NCBI GenBank assembly: GCA_026545225.1
Contig: CM048849.1
Coordinates: 32,126,336 to 32,190,335 of the forward strand
DNA: 64,000 bases
Source of the DNA: Cornus controversa
Lineage: Eukaryota > Streptophyta > Magnoliopsida > Cornales > Cornaceae
Direction: 5' to 3'
A program made the translations under genes and the position numbers. Of the stretch, positions 26,001 to 33,689 are shown piece after piece (positions within the stretch are counted from its first letter, which is position 1; every line of letters begins with the position of its first letter). The notes under the pieces are model-generated. The model saw only the letters and a list, made by a program, of their open reading frames with translations, made no database searches and was not told where the DNA came from.

Positions 26001-29000
26001 TTATAAATGTGGACTCACCAATTGGTTTTAGGTGAACTGGTGGAAGCTAGGACCAACAAGTGGTATCAGAGCCAGGTCCCGTGTTCAAGTCACCAAGGAT
26101 GGTTCCGTGGGGGAGGGGATTGTTGGTTGGTGTAGCCAATGAATCCACCCTTGTAAGCTTTGCGGACTAACCGCTGACAGTGGATTGACCGCTATGAACA
26201 CAAGTTTTAAGTACAAAAGCTGAAACCCTCCCTAACACCAATTGGTTTTAGGCGAACTGGTGGAAGCTGAGACCAACACAATCTTCATCAACAAGAACAC
26301 ACTCTAGGACCAGGTAAGTTGAATGGTGCAGGACACTTGATATTTAAAGGTAATATAATGAGTGCCAATTGAGTTCTACAAGTTAGAAAATTGTTTTAAA
26401 GTTGACAGTGCCCACTTGCACAAGTCGATAAGGCCACTTCACTGGTTCAACTTGTGCATGCACCAGTCCAACTTGCTTCTATTTAAATTGTGTTTAAAAT
26501 CAAAGAGCAACTGCACCAATCCAACTTTTGATATGCACCAATTCAACTTAGTCCAAAGGAAAGTTACACAGCTTACACTTGTTAATGTTTAGCTTGTACC
26601 AGTCCAACTTATCCTAGTTCAGAAAGAACATTGGTTCTTATATGATACATGTCCCAACTTCTAATTATCCTCTAAGAAACATTTTCTAATGAATTTAGGA
26701 TTGTTTTTCAACTCAAAAAGAAAGATTCTTTTATATAAAGGCTCAACTTTTGTTCTCAAAAAGAGAGATTATTAATACATTTCAGATTTTTCAAAGAGAA
26801 TTGGCTGAGAGCTTTTTAAGAGACAAAAAATTGCAAAAAGAATTCTTGAAATTTTTTCTTTGTTTCTTTTTAGTTTTCATACACTTCTGCACATGAGTGA
26901 TAGTTGTGTGTGTTCTCTTCTGATTGTTCATATTAAGCACTATCAGTAAGATCATCTAAAGAGATCAGAGAAGCGGATTCAATTAGATTCTTTGCACGCA
27001 CTTGTGGAAGGAAAAAGGCTTCTAGTCGTTGTGAGATGATTGGGTTGACGTGAATCAGTGTTACTGGTAATTCCGAAGGCATTGGAATTGGAGGACTCTG
27101 AGTGTTGAAGGTGTTAGAATCGGCGACTCGTGGAAAGCAGCTTCAAAGGCACTAAAACTCATCGCACTCTTTCTTATAATAATGAGCATAATCTCTATGG
27201 TTTTTCCTCACTGAAGTTTTTCACGTGAAAGCTTGTGTCATCTCTCTCTCTCTCTCTCTTTTATTTTTGTTATCATAGTCCCACATCACCTGGGTACCTT
27301 TGGGATGTGTGGTGTATATACACATGGGCACCTTCTCCTTCTAAGCCGGTTTTCAAGGATGAGTTCTACCCATGGGTTTATTAAGGTATTAGAACAGGTG
27401 TATTGCAGGGATGAGTCGGGTCCGTATCTCTTGTCCTACATAGAGGGGGAGAGTCGAGTGTCTCCAATCCTGACACTGAGGGAAAGTGTTAGAATGCGGT
27501 GTATATACGCATGGGCATCCTCTCCTTGTAAGCCGGTTTTCAAGGATGAGTTCTACCCATGGGTTTATCAATTTTTATCATGTGTTTTGCTTTCTTGTTT
27601 CTTATTAACCAAGTTAACCTATTCAATCCCCCTAGCTCTTTCTAATTTGAAACAATTTCATACCACTTCCACATTGCACAACTCTCAAGAAATGCTAAAA
27701 GGAAGTATCCGTGTCATGTGTACCCCAATTAGCAAAACGGAAGCAACATGAAATTTATAATTAAGATTTTAAGTGAATGCTCTCCAGTCTAGTAATCATT
27801 AACATTTTGATACTGCAAATTGAAGCCCAAAGAGCTACCAGATCAGGTACTGAAGGGAAGAGTGCTTCGGAGATCCCCAAAGAAGTACAATCTGCTGGAG
27901 TACCTGCAAAATATATGTAACGTAAAATTATTGTAGATTTACAAATAGTGATTTTTGACTTACTTGAATAATGAACCTATAGAAGAATACTTAATGGTTT
28001 TTGCATTAAGTAGAGCATCATCCCATAAGTCTATCAGTGTTCACTCAATGTCACTTGTGTATTCAGTGGCAGCTGAATGAAAAACAGTTAACAAAAACAA
28101 GCATGTGGAGAAATTTAGCTGCAATGTTGGAGGTTGTGAGATTGGATCACGTTGATGCTATCCAAAAAACAGATGCGCAACTCAGTATTGACTGGCACGA
28201 TATTATTCTATCACTTATCGCTCTTGGAAACTAATTACTCATGATCTTACCATTTGAACTAACATTTGAAACAATGGCCTAGTAAATGGTCACAAAGGTT
28301 AACATGAAGTCATGGCCTAATAACTGACAAATAAGGGTCAGTAAGGTAATAAATCTTCCTAACCAATAGTGATTACACAGTACATGAACAAGAAGGCTTA
28401 CAATACATGCATTTTATATCTGTCCATGTAATAGCACAAATAGAATAAGTTACATGGCAGATTCGCAGGTGAAGCTCATTTGAGGTTATGATTAATAAAT
28501 TCCAAGCATAGTAATTACACTTGGACCGGATGCTAACCTGATCAAGAATCTTGGATCATTCAGTCTCCAATTCAGTCATTAGGTTATGAGGCCAGACCTT
28601 TGAATTATCTATATGCTATGTTAAACATATTATATATATACACACACACACACACTATGCGTGTATTCATAAGAATTAGATTGAAAAGAGAAAGTACATA
28701 TATGTCGTAATTCATAAACTCATGCATACATGCGTTTAATAGCAATATAACTATGTCAAACCTGAACATAATCAATATTAATCATCTTAATGACTTAGTA
28801 TTGGTAAGCTTGGCAACTTGGATATGTGACCCAGGATCGGGGTTAGAACTAGTATGAAACTTGTCAAAAGGCTTTGGCGGGAGGGAATTTAACCTGGAGT
28901 AACCGCAGGTTGGGCCATGACCGGTTAAGCTCAAAGAACAAGAAACGGAAGGCTGGAATAAGCGAAAAAAAGGAGAAGTCATTGGATTGTTCGCTTTGAA

Positions 29001-32000
29001 GCTAATGCATGCATGCAATTAGTAATGCTCAGATCTAATAGTTGGAACCTAACACAGGAAATTATTTTCAGTGATGCAGACTCCAAGAGGAGGCCAAGCG
29101 CTAAGCAGAAAAATCCACATTTCACTACTATTTTTACCGTCAACATCATCACTTAGAATTTTTGGGGTTCCTGTGGACGTATAGAGGAATAGAATAATTA
29201 TATGCTTGAATTCATATTGATTCCTTTTTGGTGATAATTTGATTGATGTTGAATGTACACACATCAAGGAACCAAATGTCAGAAAACATTTATAAAGCAA
29301 AAAATTCAAAGTTGATTTTGTGTTCTTTTCCCCTTTTCATAAGAATAGTATATTCTACAAATCAAAAAACTATGTAAAGTGTTATAGGTGTGAGTTCAAG
29401 CCTCAGAGCAGACACTTTGTGAAATGCCAAAGGTTAGGTCTCTCTCAAGTCCTTCCTCCCCATGACCCGACTGGAGCTAGTCCAGGTGTAAAATCTTATA
29501 GGGAGGCATTCCTCACTTTTACAAATAGAAAGAGTCGTTCTTTCACATTTTCCACTAGCATACAAGGATCCCCTAGTCTTGTTGATACTATATGATAAGC
29601 CACATTAAAGAAGAAGGCATAGATTGTCAGTTGTACCCTTCGATGGTGATGTTAGGCTTAAAGTTTGAATCTATCCATCATGAACATACAGATTTCAACC
29701 AAATTTGTTATGATTTTAACCCTGAAGTAAAAGGAAATGAACTAGAAAGTAGGGTAAGTACTTTTAGTTACGAATAAAGTTGGCTCAAATCCTAATGATA
29801 GATGAGATTCTCACTAAGAACCACTGGAAACAATTGCTCAATGAAAAAGCAATTTGTATATGAAAGTGATTAAAAGAAAGTTACAACAAACCAGAAACTG
29901 CAAAGGCTGTTGCTCCATCAATCTCTGCTCGCCTGACAGAAATAGCATTACGCCAAGTGATACTATGACTAACAGCAGACTTTTCCCTGGAAAAAGGTGC
30001 AATAAGTAAACAAAGGGCATCAGATTCTATCAGAAAAAACAATTCCTGCAAATTTTATTTTTTATCAATACATAATAACTTATTTGATAAATGATATCAA
30101 TAAGTATAACTGATCAAATCACTATTCTCCCTTACTGTGCATTACCACATTTAAGAATACAAGAAACACGTTAATCCCACTATTACATCAATTTGGCTAG
30201 GTTGCGTTTGGACAAGACAAGTAGATAACAGTCGCAAACCAAAAGAGGGGAAAATTTTATGCATCTGGTCAGGATAAAACACTTTGACAGCAAATGGTTT
30301 GATTGAGGGAGGACTGGAATTTGTCCATTCTGTTAATTATGAAGGTAGTTCAGTTGGGCTTTAGCTGTTATAGGATGTGGAGCATGTCCCATCCCATGCT
30401 GAACCCCTTCATCAGTTCCCAAACCTTACTAAGGTTTGGGTGTTTGTTAGGTACTCAAAGCACCATATATGTGGAGTTAAAATAAACACCATTTATGGTA
30501 GAAATCAAGTTATGCAAAGCTACTGCAATAACCTTGGACAAGTGGCCATACTCGAACATGAACACATTTCTCATACTTGACAACCCGTTTTACCATTATA
30601 CCAAGCAATGACTCCTAATGTCACATTGTCATTACAAGTGATTTAACTGATGAGAAGAAACGGGATCGTGGAGGACGTCTAATGGCTAGAATTTTGTTTT
30701 CTCTTCTCTTTTCTTCTTCTTCATTTATTGGTTATTATTATTTTTAGATAGGTGCAATGAACTGCAGGAACTAACATCATTTTTTGCAATTAGAGTATTT
30801 TGTGCTAATGTATCAAAAACAAAATCAAAGAAAGGGGAGGGGGGGAAATTAAAAAGAAAAAAGAAGAAGAAGAAGAAGAAGTATAATTTTCATGCTTTAG
30901 ATTAAAAATCTTTGTCACCCAAAGTTTTCCCTAGCTGTCTATCCCAAACGTTAGATTATAAATATATTATTATACCCTCTCCTAAACCAGCTAGGGTTTC
31001 TTGTGCACCACACAAAATATTGAAACCTCTAACACGCCCCTCAAGTGCAACTTTGTCCGAGCACTTGCATTCAACTTTTCTGATTGATAACTTTTAATTA
31101 TCAGGGTAGGGTGACAGCGAGGTTCAAACCAGGACCTGCTGCCGAGCAAGCTCTGATTCCATGTAAACAACATCTACTCTAAAAACTTAAGCTGTTAAAG
31201 AGGGGTGTAACCTAGGAAGCACGGACACACCTAAAAGGTTGAAGAATCCGTGTCGGACACGTATCGGACACCGACACTCGTCGGACACGCCCCGACACGT
31301 GTCGGACACGCCAAAATACGTGTCCTAATTTTTTTATTTTTGGACACACCACGGACACGGCATAGACACACCATCGACACGTATACGACACGCGTGTCAT
31401 ATCGTTAGAGAGTTTTTAGAAAGTTTTAAAAAGAAAGATAGTTTAAAATGTAAATATGATGACTCATTTGAATTTTTTTCATAAAATATAGCAGTCATAC
31501 CATATAATATTTCAATTTTTTTTTAGAAAACAACTATTATCGTTATTGTGGAGTAGATTCAATTGTGTAGTTCTTTAAACGATAAACTAATTATTTTTAT
31601 AGCTCATTAATTATTATGATTTGTGAATTTTTCATTGTTAGGTTGATCTCATATATATAAAACGATATATTTATTAGTCGCGTGTCCCCGCCGTGACCGT
31701 ATCCTAGTTTTTTAGGATTTGCCGTGTCGCTGTGTCCGTGTCGTGTCGTATCTGTGTCCCGTATCCGTATCCGTGCTTCTTAGGGTGTAACTTGAATATT
31801 TAAACCTCTAACACCAAACATAGATGAAAACACTAATGGAAATGTATGTTTTTAAGCCTCTTATTTTGTTTTCATTTTTTTTCTCTTCACACAAACTTGC
31901 CAATTTCGAAATGAAAGAAAGCAAAACTATTTTCTGGAATTTTCTCAACCAAACTACAATCATGAAACCTGAGATATTACTCAAAAAATTCAACCAAAAA

Positions 32001-32349
32001 AAAATGTCAAAGGAAATACATAATTGGTAACAGAAGAATCACCAAACAGAGCATCTACACAATCGATCACAGTAAAATCTTAGGCTACATCACCATTCAG
32101 ATATGTATACAACAACTTCTTCTTCTTCTTCTTTTCATTCTTTTAACTACGAGAGCTTCTTATACTAATAATACAACGTCGAGAATTCTCAAATTGCAGT
32201 CAAAATTCACATGGACAGAACTTAAACTTTCGAGAATCAAACTAATCACATGTGACTTCAATACATTGGCAGGCCTCCAGTAGAAAAGAAACGCACAGAC
32301 ACACACACACATATATATATAATACATTTGCTTTATACAAAAATGAATG

Positions 32350-32406
<57 letters not shown>

Positions 32407-32564
32407 ATAGAGAGAGAGAGTACGTACGAATCAGGCGCGCAGACTAGAACCTGATAAGAACCGGTGGAGACAATGGCGCGAACTAGAGCTTGCAAACCTG
32501 GCGCATCAATTCCATCATCGTTCGTGACCATAATCGTTGGGCAATGCCCAGAGTTACTATCCAT
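1859..32564 (-). CDS. surE: SurE-family 5'-nucleotidase / acid phosphatase (partial, six exons, C-terminus off left edge)
   Basis: Six exons were read by hand: 32564-32428, 29986-29892, 27903-27839, 8344-8301, 7826-7749 and 2012-1859. Every junction is GT-AG and phases agree, giving exactly 191 codons. Seen: the N-terminal metal motif TNDDG (residues 14-18, Asp16 and Asp17), KSAVSHS (48-54), the SGINMGSN loop (102-109, Asn105) and [12 protein letters not shown] (116-127). SurE proteins are metal-dependent phosphatases that dephosphorylate nucleoside monophosphates; plant members are about 300 residues, so roughly the last third lies left of the window. I chose the ATG at 32564 because it has A at -3 and G at +4 and the frame upstream has no ATG. 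Introns are about 2.4, 2.0, 19.5, 0.5 and 5.7 kb, swollen by transposons. The visible exons have no stop or frameshift. Substrate and expression are unknown. Confidence 0.9.
2013..2573. other. Start of SurE intron 5 in plus coordinates, nothing recognised
   Basis: AT-rich intron sequence up to the AATAC duplication of the solo LTR. No motif or repeat recognised. Confidence 0.5.
2579..4357 (+). mobile_element. Solo LTR, 1.78 kb, with 5-bp target duplication
   Basis: The segment begins TGTAATACCTTG and ends CAGGTATGACA, the TGTAAYACC...TGACA form common in large plant gypsy LTRs. AATAC flanks it exactly at 2574-2578 and 4358-4362. The middle (about 2840-3960) is unusually GC-rich, with GGTGGC-type runs, for this AT-rich intron. 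No primer-binding site, polypurine tract or pol frame was found, so it is read as the product of recombination between two LTRs. Orientation is inferred from the end motifs. Confidence 0.75.
4440..5345 (+). pseudogene. Decayed RTE-clade LINE reverse transcriptase, 3' part
   Basis: Broken frames spell the end of an RTE-type reverse transcriptase: a [11 protein letters not shown] version of the FADD catalytic box (about 4559-4591), [25 protein letters not shown] (to about 4692), an [15 protein letters not shown] motif (about 4900) and [16 protein letters not shown] (about 5069-5115). It ends in a GTAGCCGACTCCAACTA-like 3' tail typical of plant RTEs. Several stops and frameshifts show it is dead. 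It is a different LINE clade from the L1 copies in this window. Confidence 0.75.
5346..5791. other. SurE intron 5, nothing recognised
   Basis: Low-complexity AT-rich intron DNA between the RTE fragment and the hAT-like element. Confidence 0.5.
5792..6734. mobile_element. Nonautonomous hAT-like element, 943 bp
   Basis: The left end TAGGGACGG and the reverse complement of the right end, TAGGGATGGCAA, form an imperfect terminal inverted repeat. GC-rich CCCGCC/GGGTCGG-type subterminal DNA follows at both ends. The flanks GTTAAGTC (5784-5791) and GCTAAGTA (6735-6742) match at 6 of 8 positions, as for an old 8-bp hAT duplication. No transposase frame is present. The ends resemble those at 44111-47528. 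Confidence 0.6.
6743..7748. other. SurE intron 5, nothing recognised
   Basis: About 1 kb of AT-rich intron with no ORF or repeat that I can name. Confidence 0.5.
7749..7826 (-). CDS. surE: SurE gene exon 5
   Basis: The 78-bp exon has acceptor AATTGCAG and donor GTATGT. It completes Ile114 and encodes [20 protein letters not shown] then SISYD, ending two bases into Trp140. Confidence 0.9.
8301..8344 (-). CDS. surE: SurE gene exon 4 (44 bp)
   Basis: This very short exon lies between acceptor CTTCTCACAG and donor GTTAGT. It encodes [14 protein letters not shown] plus two bases of an Ile codon, so it carries the conserved SGIN loop. It is too short for an ORF scan and was found by family motif and phase. 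Confidence 0.88.
8586..9010 (-). repeat. Possible LTR remnant on the minus strand
   Basis: GCTCTGATA at 8586-8594 is the reverse complement of the start of an initiator-Met primer-binding site. It is followed on the plus strand by LTR-like sequence with the phrase TACGTGGAAAACCCATGCGA. No partner LTR or clear end was found, so the limits are guesses. Confidence 0.3.
9349..10090 (+). pseudogene. L1 ORF1-like (DUF4283 / zinc-knuckle) remnant
   Basis: The frame at 9530-9967 carries [20 protein letters not shown] and [20 protein letters not shown], matching the DUF4283 domain of plant L1 ORF1 proteins (nucleic-acid binding). A shifted frame near 9990-10020 retains RVANCP, the end of a zinc knuckle. 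Upstream frames contain stops. ATG 9349 is the likely ancestral start, with low certainty. Confidence 0.6.
10660..11460 (+). pseudogene. L1 endonuclease domain remnant
   Basis: A weak RALNRHQ motif, normally GxNRGLN-like, appears near 10680. The C-terminal part of the endonuclease is clear at about 11030-11245: a [18 protein letters not shown] stretch, then LPNHYGM and [10 protein letters not shown]. In plant L1s this domain nicks target DNA. Stops and indels interrupt it, including a T-run insertion near 10810. Confidence 0.65.
11500..12016 (+). pseudogene. L1 reverse transcriptase, N-terminal part
   Basis: The motifs [20 protein letters not shown] (about 11530-11590), PDKAPRP (about 11826) and [15 protein letters not shown] (to about 12012) are the opening blocks of plant L1 reverse transcriptases, spread over shifted frames. 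The segment stops where the copia LTR begins. Confidence 0.7.
12017..12267 (+). repeat. Copia 5' LTR with internal 48-bp duplication
   Basis: It begins TGTTGACATATA and contains an ATAATTAGTTGTACATGT stretch also present in the 3' LTR. Bases 12051-12098 and 12099-12146 are tandem copies (three mismatches) of a unit that occurs once in the 3' LTR. The end appears to lack about 15 bp found in the 3' LTR. Confidence 0.82.
12268..12279 (+). other. Copia primer-binding site
   Basis: TGGTATCAGAGC, complementary to the 3' end of initiator tRNA-Met, lies immediately after the 5' LTR. Confidence 0.85.
12437..13402 (+). pseudogene. Copia gag
   Basis: The frame from ATG 12437 has a TAG at 12581-12583 and then stays open to 13402. 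It shows the copia gag core ([20 protein letters not shown], then [20 protein letters not shown]) and a CX2CX4HX4C knuckle, [14 protein letters not shown] (about 13285-13326). Gag forms the particle and binds RNA. Protease lies in another frame, so gag-pol is disrupted after 13402. Confidence 0.8.
13575..14863 (+). pseudogene. Copia protease and integrase
   Basis: The aspartic protease signature [11 protein letters not shown] has its catalytic Asp at 13587-13589. The pre-integrase motif HKHLGHSSF lies near 13984-14010, with the paired CETC after an in-frame TAA at 14067-14069. The integrase core begins at about 14205 with [13 protein letters not shown] and shifts frame near 14250. It goes on with [10 protein letters not shown] (14440-14470), where the Glu of the catalytic triad is kept, to a TAG at 14861. 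Confidence 0.8.
14959..16030 (+). pseudogene. Copia reverse transcriptase
   Basis: The copia block [20 protein letters not shown] (about 15384-15443) is followed by [13 protein letters not shown] and ETFAPVMK. A shift in the A-run at about 15669-15678 separates it from [16 protein letters not shown] and the catalytic [11 protein letters not shown] (about 15891-15923). A nonsense codon ends it at 16028. It copied element RNA into DNA when intact. Confidence 0.85.
16031..16844 (+). pseudogene. Copia RNase H domain
   Basis: The connection region contains TGA codons at about 16087 and 16217. RNase H then shows [18 protein letters not shown] (about 16372-16425, with the catalytic Asp), [13 protein letters not shown], and a C-terminal [18 protein letters not shown] end (about 16735-16785) in a shifted frame. 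Confidence 0.78.
16841..16851 (+). other. Copia polypurine tract
   Basis: TTGAGGGGGAG directly precedes the 3' LTR, the usual place and composition for the plus-strand primer. Confidence 0.75.
16852..17072 (+). repeat. Copia 3' LTR
   Basis: It begins TATTGACATATA (the G of TGTTG is mutated) and ends CTCTATAACA. It carries a single copy of the 48-bp unit doubled in the 5' LTR, and an ACTATTTAAATCC box that may be promoter-related. Confidence 0.8.
17073..18336 (+). pseudogene. L1 reverse transcriptase, C-terminal part
   Basis: It resumes with NTIYKV, then [10 protein letters not shown] (about 17254-17280), DYLGMPM (about 17739) and [17 protein letters not shown] (about 17845-17895), ending near a LFLDPWY motif (about 18295-18310). 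These are consecutive plant L1 ORF2 blocks in several frames with stops. The catalytic FADD box is decayed (about 17560-17590). The zinc-binding C-terminus is missing; an opposite-strand L1 fragment follows. Confidence 0.72.
18337..18907 (-). mobile_element. L1 LINE 3' fragment on the minus strand
   Basis: A 20-base T-run at 18337-18356 is the poly(A) tail of a minus-strand L1. Frame 18907-18575 encodes the zinc-binding C-terminal domain ([42 protein letters not shown]), similar to the copy at 432-1231. It abuts the plus-strand L1 and is 5'-truncated. No target duplication was found. Confidence 0.8.
19446..19877 (+). repeat. Gypsy 5' LTR
   Basis: It begins TGATGCAAATCAGATAGC and ends CGCTTCGTTA (the final CA is mutated to TA). 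It contains an ACTTCTCTATTATAAATACA promoter-like region with a TATA box. It carries about 30 bp around a GGATTTCAACAAG phrase that the 3' LTR lacks. Confidence 0.9.
19880..19892 (+). other. Gypsy primer-binding site
   Basis: TGGTATCAGAGCC, complementary to initiator tRNA-Met, lies two bases after the 5' LTR. Confidence 0.85.
19910..21250 (+). pseudogene. Gypsy gag
   Basis: The gag frame shows [17 protein letters not shown], the gag core [14 protein letters not shown] (about 20388-20430) and [13 protein letters not shown] (20566-20604). Two in-frame TAG codons (about 20636 and 20714) interrupt it; reading resumes in the same frame at 20762 and reaches a CX2CX4HX4C-type knuckle in which the second Cys is replaced ([14 protein letters not shown], about 20995). 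A shift near 21235 separates it from protease. An ORF starting inside the LTR at 19697 was not taken as the true start. Confidence 0.82.
21240..21681 (+). pseudogene. Gypsy aspartic protease
   Basis: [20 protein letters not shown] (from about 21268) is the retropepsin DSG active site; [17 protein letters not shown] follows at about 21490-21540, the usual ILGxPW flap-end block. The frame differs from the upstream gag frame by one base. Confidence 0.85.
21687..23107 (+). pseudogene. Gypsy reverse transcriptase and RNase H
   Basis: Reverse transcriptase blocks are complete: [48 protein letters not shown] and the catalytic [10 protein letters not shown] (about 22330-22360). RNase H begins [13 protein letters not shown] and is cut by a one-base loss near 22800. 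It resumes as [20 protein letters not shown] and [10 protein letters not shown], ending at TGA 23105-23107 where family members have Arg. When whole it made cDNA and removed template RNA. Confidence 0.9.
23108..24470 (+). pseudogene. Gypsy integrase with C-terminal extension
   Basis: The zinc-binding HHCC domain ([14 protein letters not shown] to [10 protein letters not shown], about 23318-23458) is followed by the catalytic core ([20 protein letters not shown] from 23518). A shift near 23600 leads to [14 protein letters not shown] and [18 protein letters not shown], keeping the catalytic Glu region. A further shift near 24110 leads to [17 protein letters not shown] and [14 protein letters not shown] saw no clear chromodomain after it. 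Confidence 0.87.
24398..24409 (+). other. Gypsy polypurine tract
   Basis: AGTGGAGGGGAT lies directly before the 3' LTR. Confidence 0.75.
24410..24821 (+). repeat. Gypsy 3' LTR
   Basis: It begins TGATGCAGAACAGATAGC and ends CGCTTCGTCA. It differs from the 5' LTR by scattered substitutions and a deletion of about 30 bp, so the insertion is not recent. Confidence 0.9.
25335..25911. other. SurE intron 3 with a 19-base C-run
   Basis: AT-rich intron DNA apart from a homopolymer of C at 25490-25508, followed by a CT-rich stretch. No gene was seen. Confidence 0.6.
25912..26278 (+). mobile_element. TRIM (terminal-repeat retrotransposon in miniature), 367 bp
   Basis: Two LTR copies, 25912-26058 and 26121-26278, share TGTTGGYTGGTGTARCCAAT at the start and GACCAACA at the end. 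The 62-bp interior has only a primer site, TGGTATCAGAGC (26061-26072), and a purine tract, GTGGGGGAGGGGAT (to 26120). This is the definition of a TRIM: no coding capacity, moved by other elements' enzymes. The flanking 5-mers TAAGT and CAATC do not match, so a rearranged edge is possible. Confidence 0.85.
26279..27289. other. SurE intron 3, nothing recognised
   Basis: AT-rich intron. Small ORFs here have no coding signature. Recurrent CCAGTCCAACTT-like phrases occur near 26400-26600 but form no regular repeat. Confidence 0.45.
27290..27570 (+). mobile_element. Second TRIM-like element
   Basis: A segment at about 27305-27383 (GTGTATATACACATGGGC through TTCTACCCATGGGTTTA) recurs at 27487-27570. 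The first copy is followed by GGTATTAGAACAGG, a decayed initiator-Met primer site, and the second is preceded by the purine-rich GAGGGAAAG. That arrangement fits LTR, primer site, about 100-bp interior, purine tract, LTR. The left limit is uncertain. Confidence 0.55.
27839..27903 (-). CDS. surE: SurE gene exon 3
   Basis: The 65-bp exon has acceptor TTTTGCAG and donor GTAGCT. It encodes [20 protein letters not shown] plus Leu and ends in phase 0. The following intron is the 19.5-kb one that holds most of the transposons. Confidence 0.9.
27904..29891. other. SurE intron 2
   Basis: A 2.0-kb intron with a TA then CA microsatellite at about 28629-28656. A GTGAGTTCAAGCCTC phrase near 29389-29403 resembles a pol III B box, but no SINE ends were found. 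Other ORFs look random. Confidence 0.5.
29892..29986 (-). CDS. surE: SurE gene exon 2
   Basis: The 95-bp exon lies between acceptor TTTTTCCAG and donor GTTTGT. It completes Ser46 and encodes [13 protein letters not shown] through [11 protein letters not shown], conserved in plant SurE proteins. Confidence 0.9.
29987..31202. other. SurE intron 1, distal part
   Basis: AT-rich intron. A G/A-only stretch with a GAA repeat lies at about 30825-30882. Nothing coding was seen. Confidence 0.5.
31213..31782. mobile_element. Mutator-like miniature inverted-repeat element, 570 bp
   Basis: Left TAGGAAGCACGGACAC pairs with the reverse complement of the right end, TAAGAAGCACGGATACG. GGGTGTAAC flanks both sides exactly (31203-31211 and 31783-31791); with the next base it is a 10-bp duplication with one mismatch. 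A 9-10-bp duplication suggests the Mutator superfamily. Subterminal regions are packed with CGGACACG-type repeats. No ORF of note. It lies in SurE intron 1. Confidence 0.8.
31792..32427. repeat. SurE intron 1, proximal part with AT and AC microsatellites
   Basis: An (AT)n run at about 32354-32388 passes into (AC)n to about 32401 and GA repeats to 32420. It ends eight bases from the exon 1 donor, so repeat length could change the distance to the 5' splice site context. Confidence 0.7.
32428..32564 (-). CDS. surE: SurE gene exon 1
   Basis: It encodes residues 1-45 plus two bases of codon 46, with the start ATG and the metal-binding TNDDG motif. The donor is GTACGT, and the ORF running beyond it is intron sequence. 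A TTG-led extension upstream in the same frame has no ATG and was not used. Confidence 0.9.
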
Positions 32565-33285
32565 TTTCTTACAAAACAAAAGCGCACACAATCAACGTTA
32601 GAGAGAGAGGGGTTGCGTAGCAACTTAATATAGCCAGGCGGCGAATCCGAAATGACGAAGTGACCTCTGTCTTTCACCTACTTTTATTATTCTAGAGAAA
32701 AGTTGCGATGGGGTCCACGTCATTTTAATAGCAGCCGGCCATTTTTGGCTTGACATCGTTTTGAAATTCAAATCGGAATAAATTTTATTTAAAATTAAAC
32801 ACGTTCAAAATTTATATTACCATCTTTCTTTAAAGGGTAAAAATTTATTGTAGTGCAAAAAATTTCCTTTCTGTTTACAATATCTAAATGAAGTCATTTT
32901 GTCTTATATTCTCTAGTGTCATATTTGGATGTTTTAAAAGGACTCATTCGAATATTAATTATTTCTCTATTTAAAAAAATATCAAAATAAATTTTTTATT
33001 TTCACTCGTCGAGCCTATCTAAAATAATTAAAATATATTTTTAGTTAATATAAAAATAAGAAATATTGCATCAAAACATGATAGAAGGTTTAAAGGCTGT
33101 GAGAAACATTTTGATCATTTAAAAAAGAAATTTTAATGGAGGGGATTGTTTGCACATATCGTACAGATACAAGAATTATATGCACATAATAAACTGTATG
33201 AGAGTTTTCTATATATTTTGTATATAACGGAAGTGTTTTTTTGAACTTTACCCTTCTTTAAAATTTTATCTTCGGCAAACTAATA
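32565..33285. other. Upstream region of the SurE gene
   Basis: Bases just right of 32564 are the 5' leader and promoter of the minus-strand gene. A CTCTCTCTAACG stretch lies in the leader (32596-32607, antisense). No TATA box can be assigned with confidence. Confidence 0.4.
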
Positions 33286-33289
33286 TGAT

Positions 33290-33447
33290 TTGATTCAATT
33301 CATTTTGATTTTAATATCCGTCAACCATTTAATACTAATAATGTCTCGAATCTCGATATGATCATGTGCGATTCAAATCATTTTGATTTTAATATCCATG
33401 AACCATTTAATACTAATAATGTCTCGAATCTCGATATGATCATGTGC
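33290..33447. repeat. Two-copy 79-bp tandem repeat
   Basis: TTTAATACTAATAATGTCTC with the following CGATATGATCATGTGCG occurs at about 33328 and again at about 33407. A diverged relative lies near 34770. Confidence 0.75.
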
Positions 33448-33689
33448 GTTTTTTCTACTAGTGAATTTTTTCATATATGCTAATTTAAAATAGAGTTCAT
33501 AACATATTTATTTTATTTTATTTTAAAAATAATAATAATGGCAGAGTAGCCCTATATTAAAATAGAATTTCTATAATTCATCCCTCCCGTAATAAGTATC
33601 CATTTTTTCCTGTTGGAAAAATATGTGAAAAAAACTTATACCTGTATGCATCCATAACTCTTTAACTGATAAAAAAAAATATAGAAAAA

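Noticed and set aside
29320..29777. Plus-strand ORFs in SurE intron 2 as a nested gene or SINE
   Set aside because: There are no conserved motifs; only a short B-box-like phrase was seen, without A box, tail or duplication.
32160..32427. ORF extension after exon 1 with a run of Tyr-Ile
   Set aside because: It reads through the donor GTACGT into the AT microsatellite. The SurE frame clearly continues at exon 2 with matching phase.
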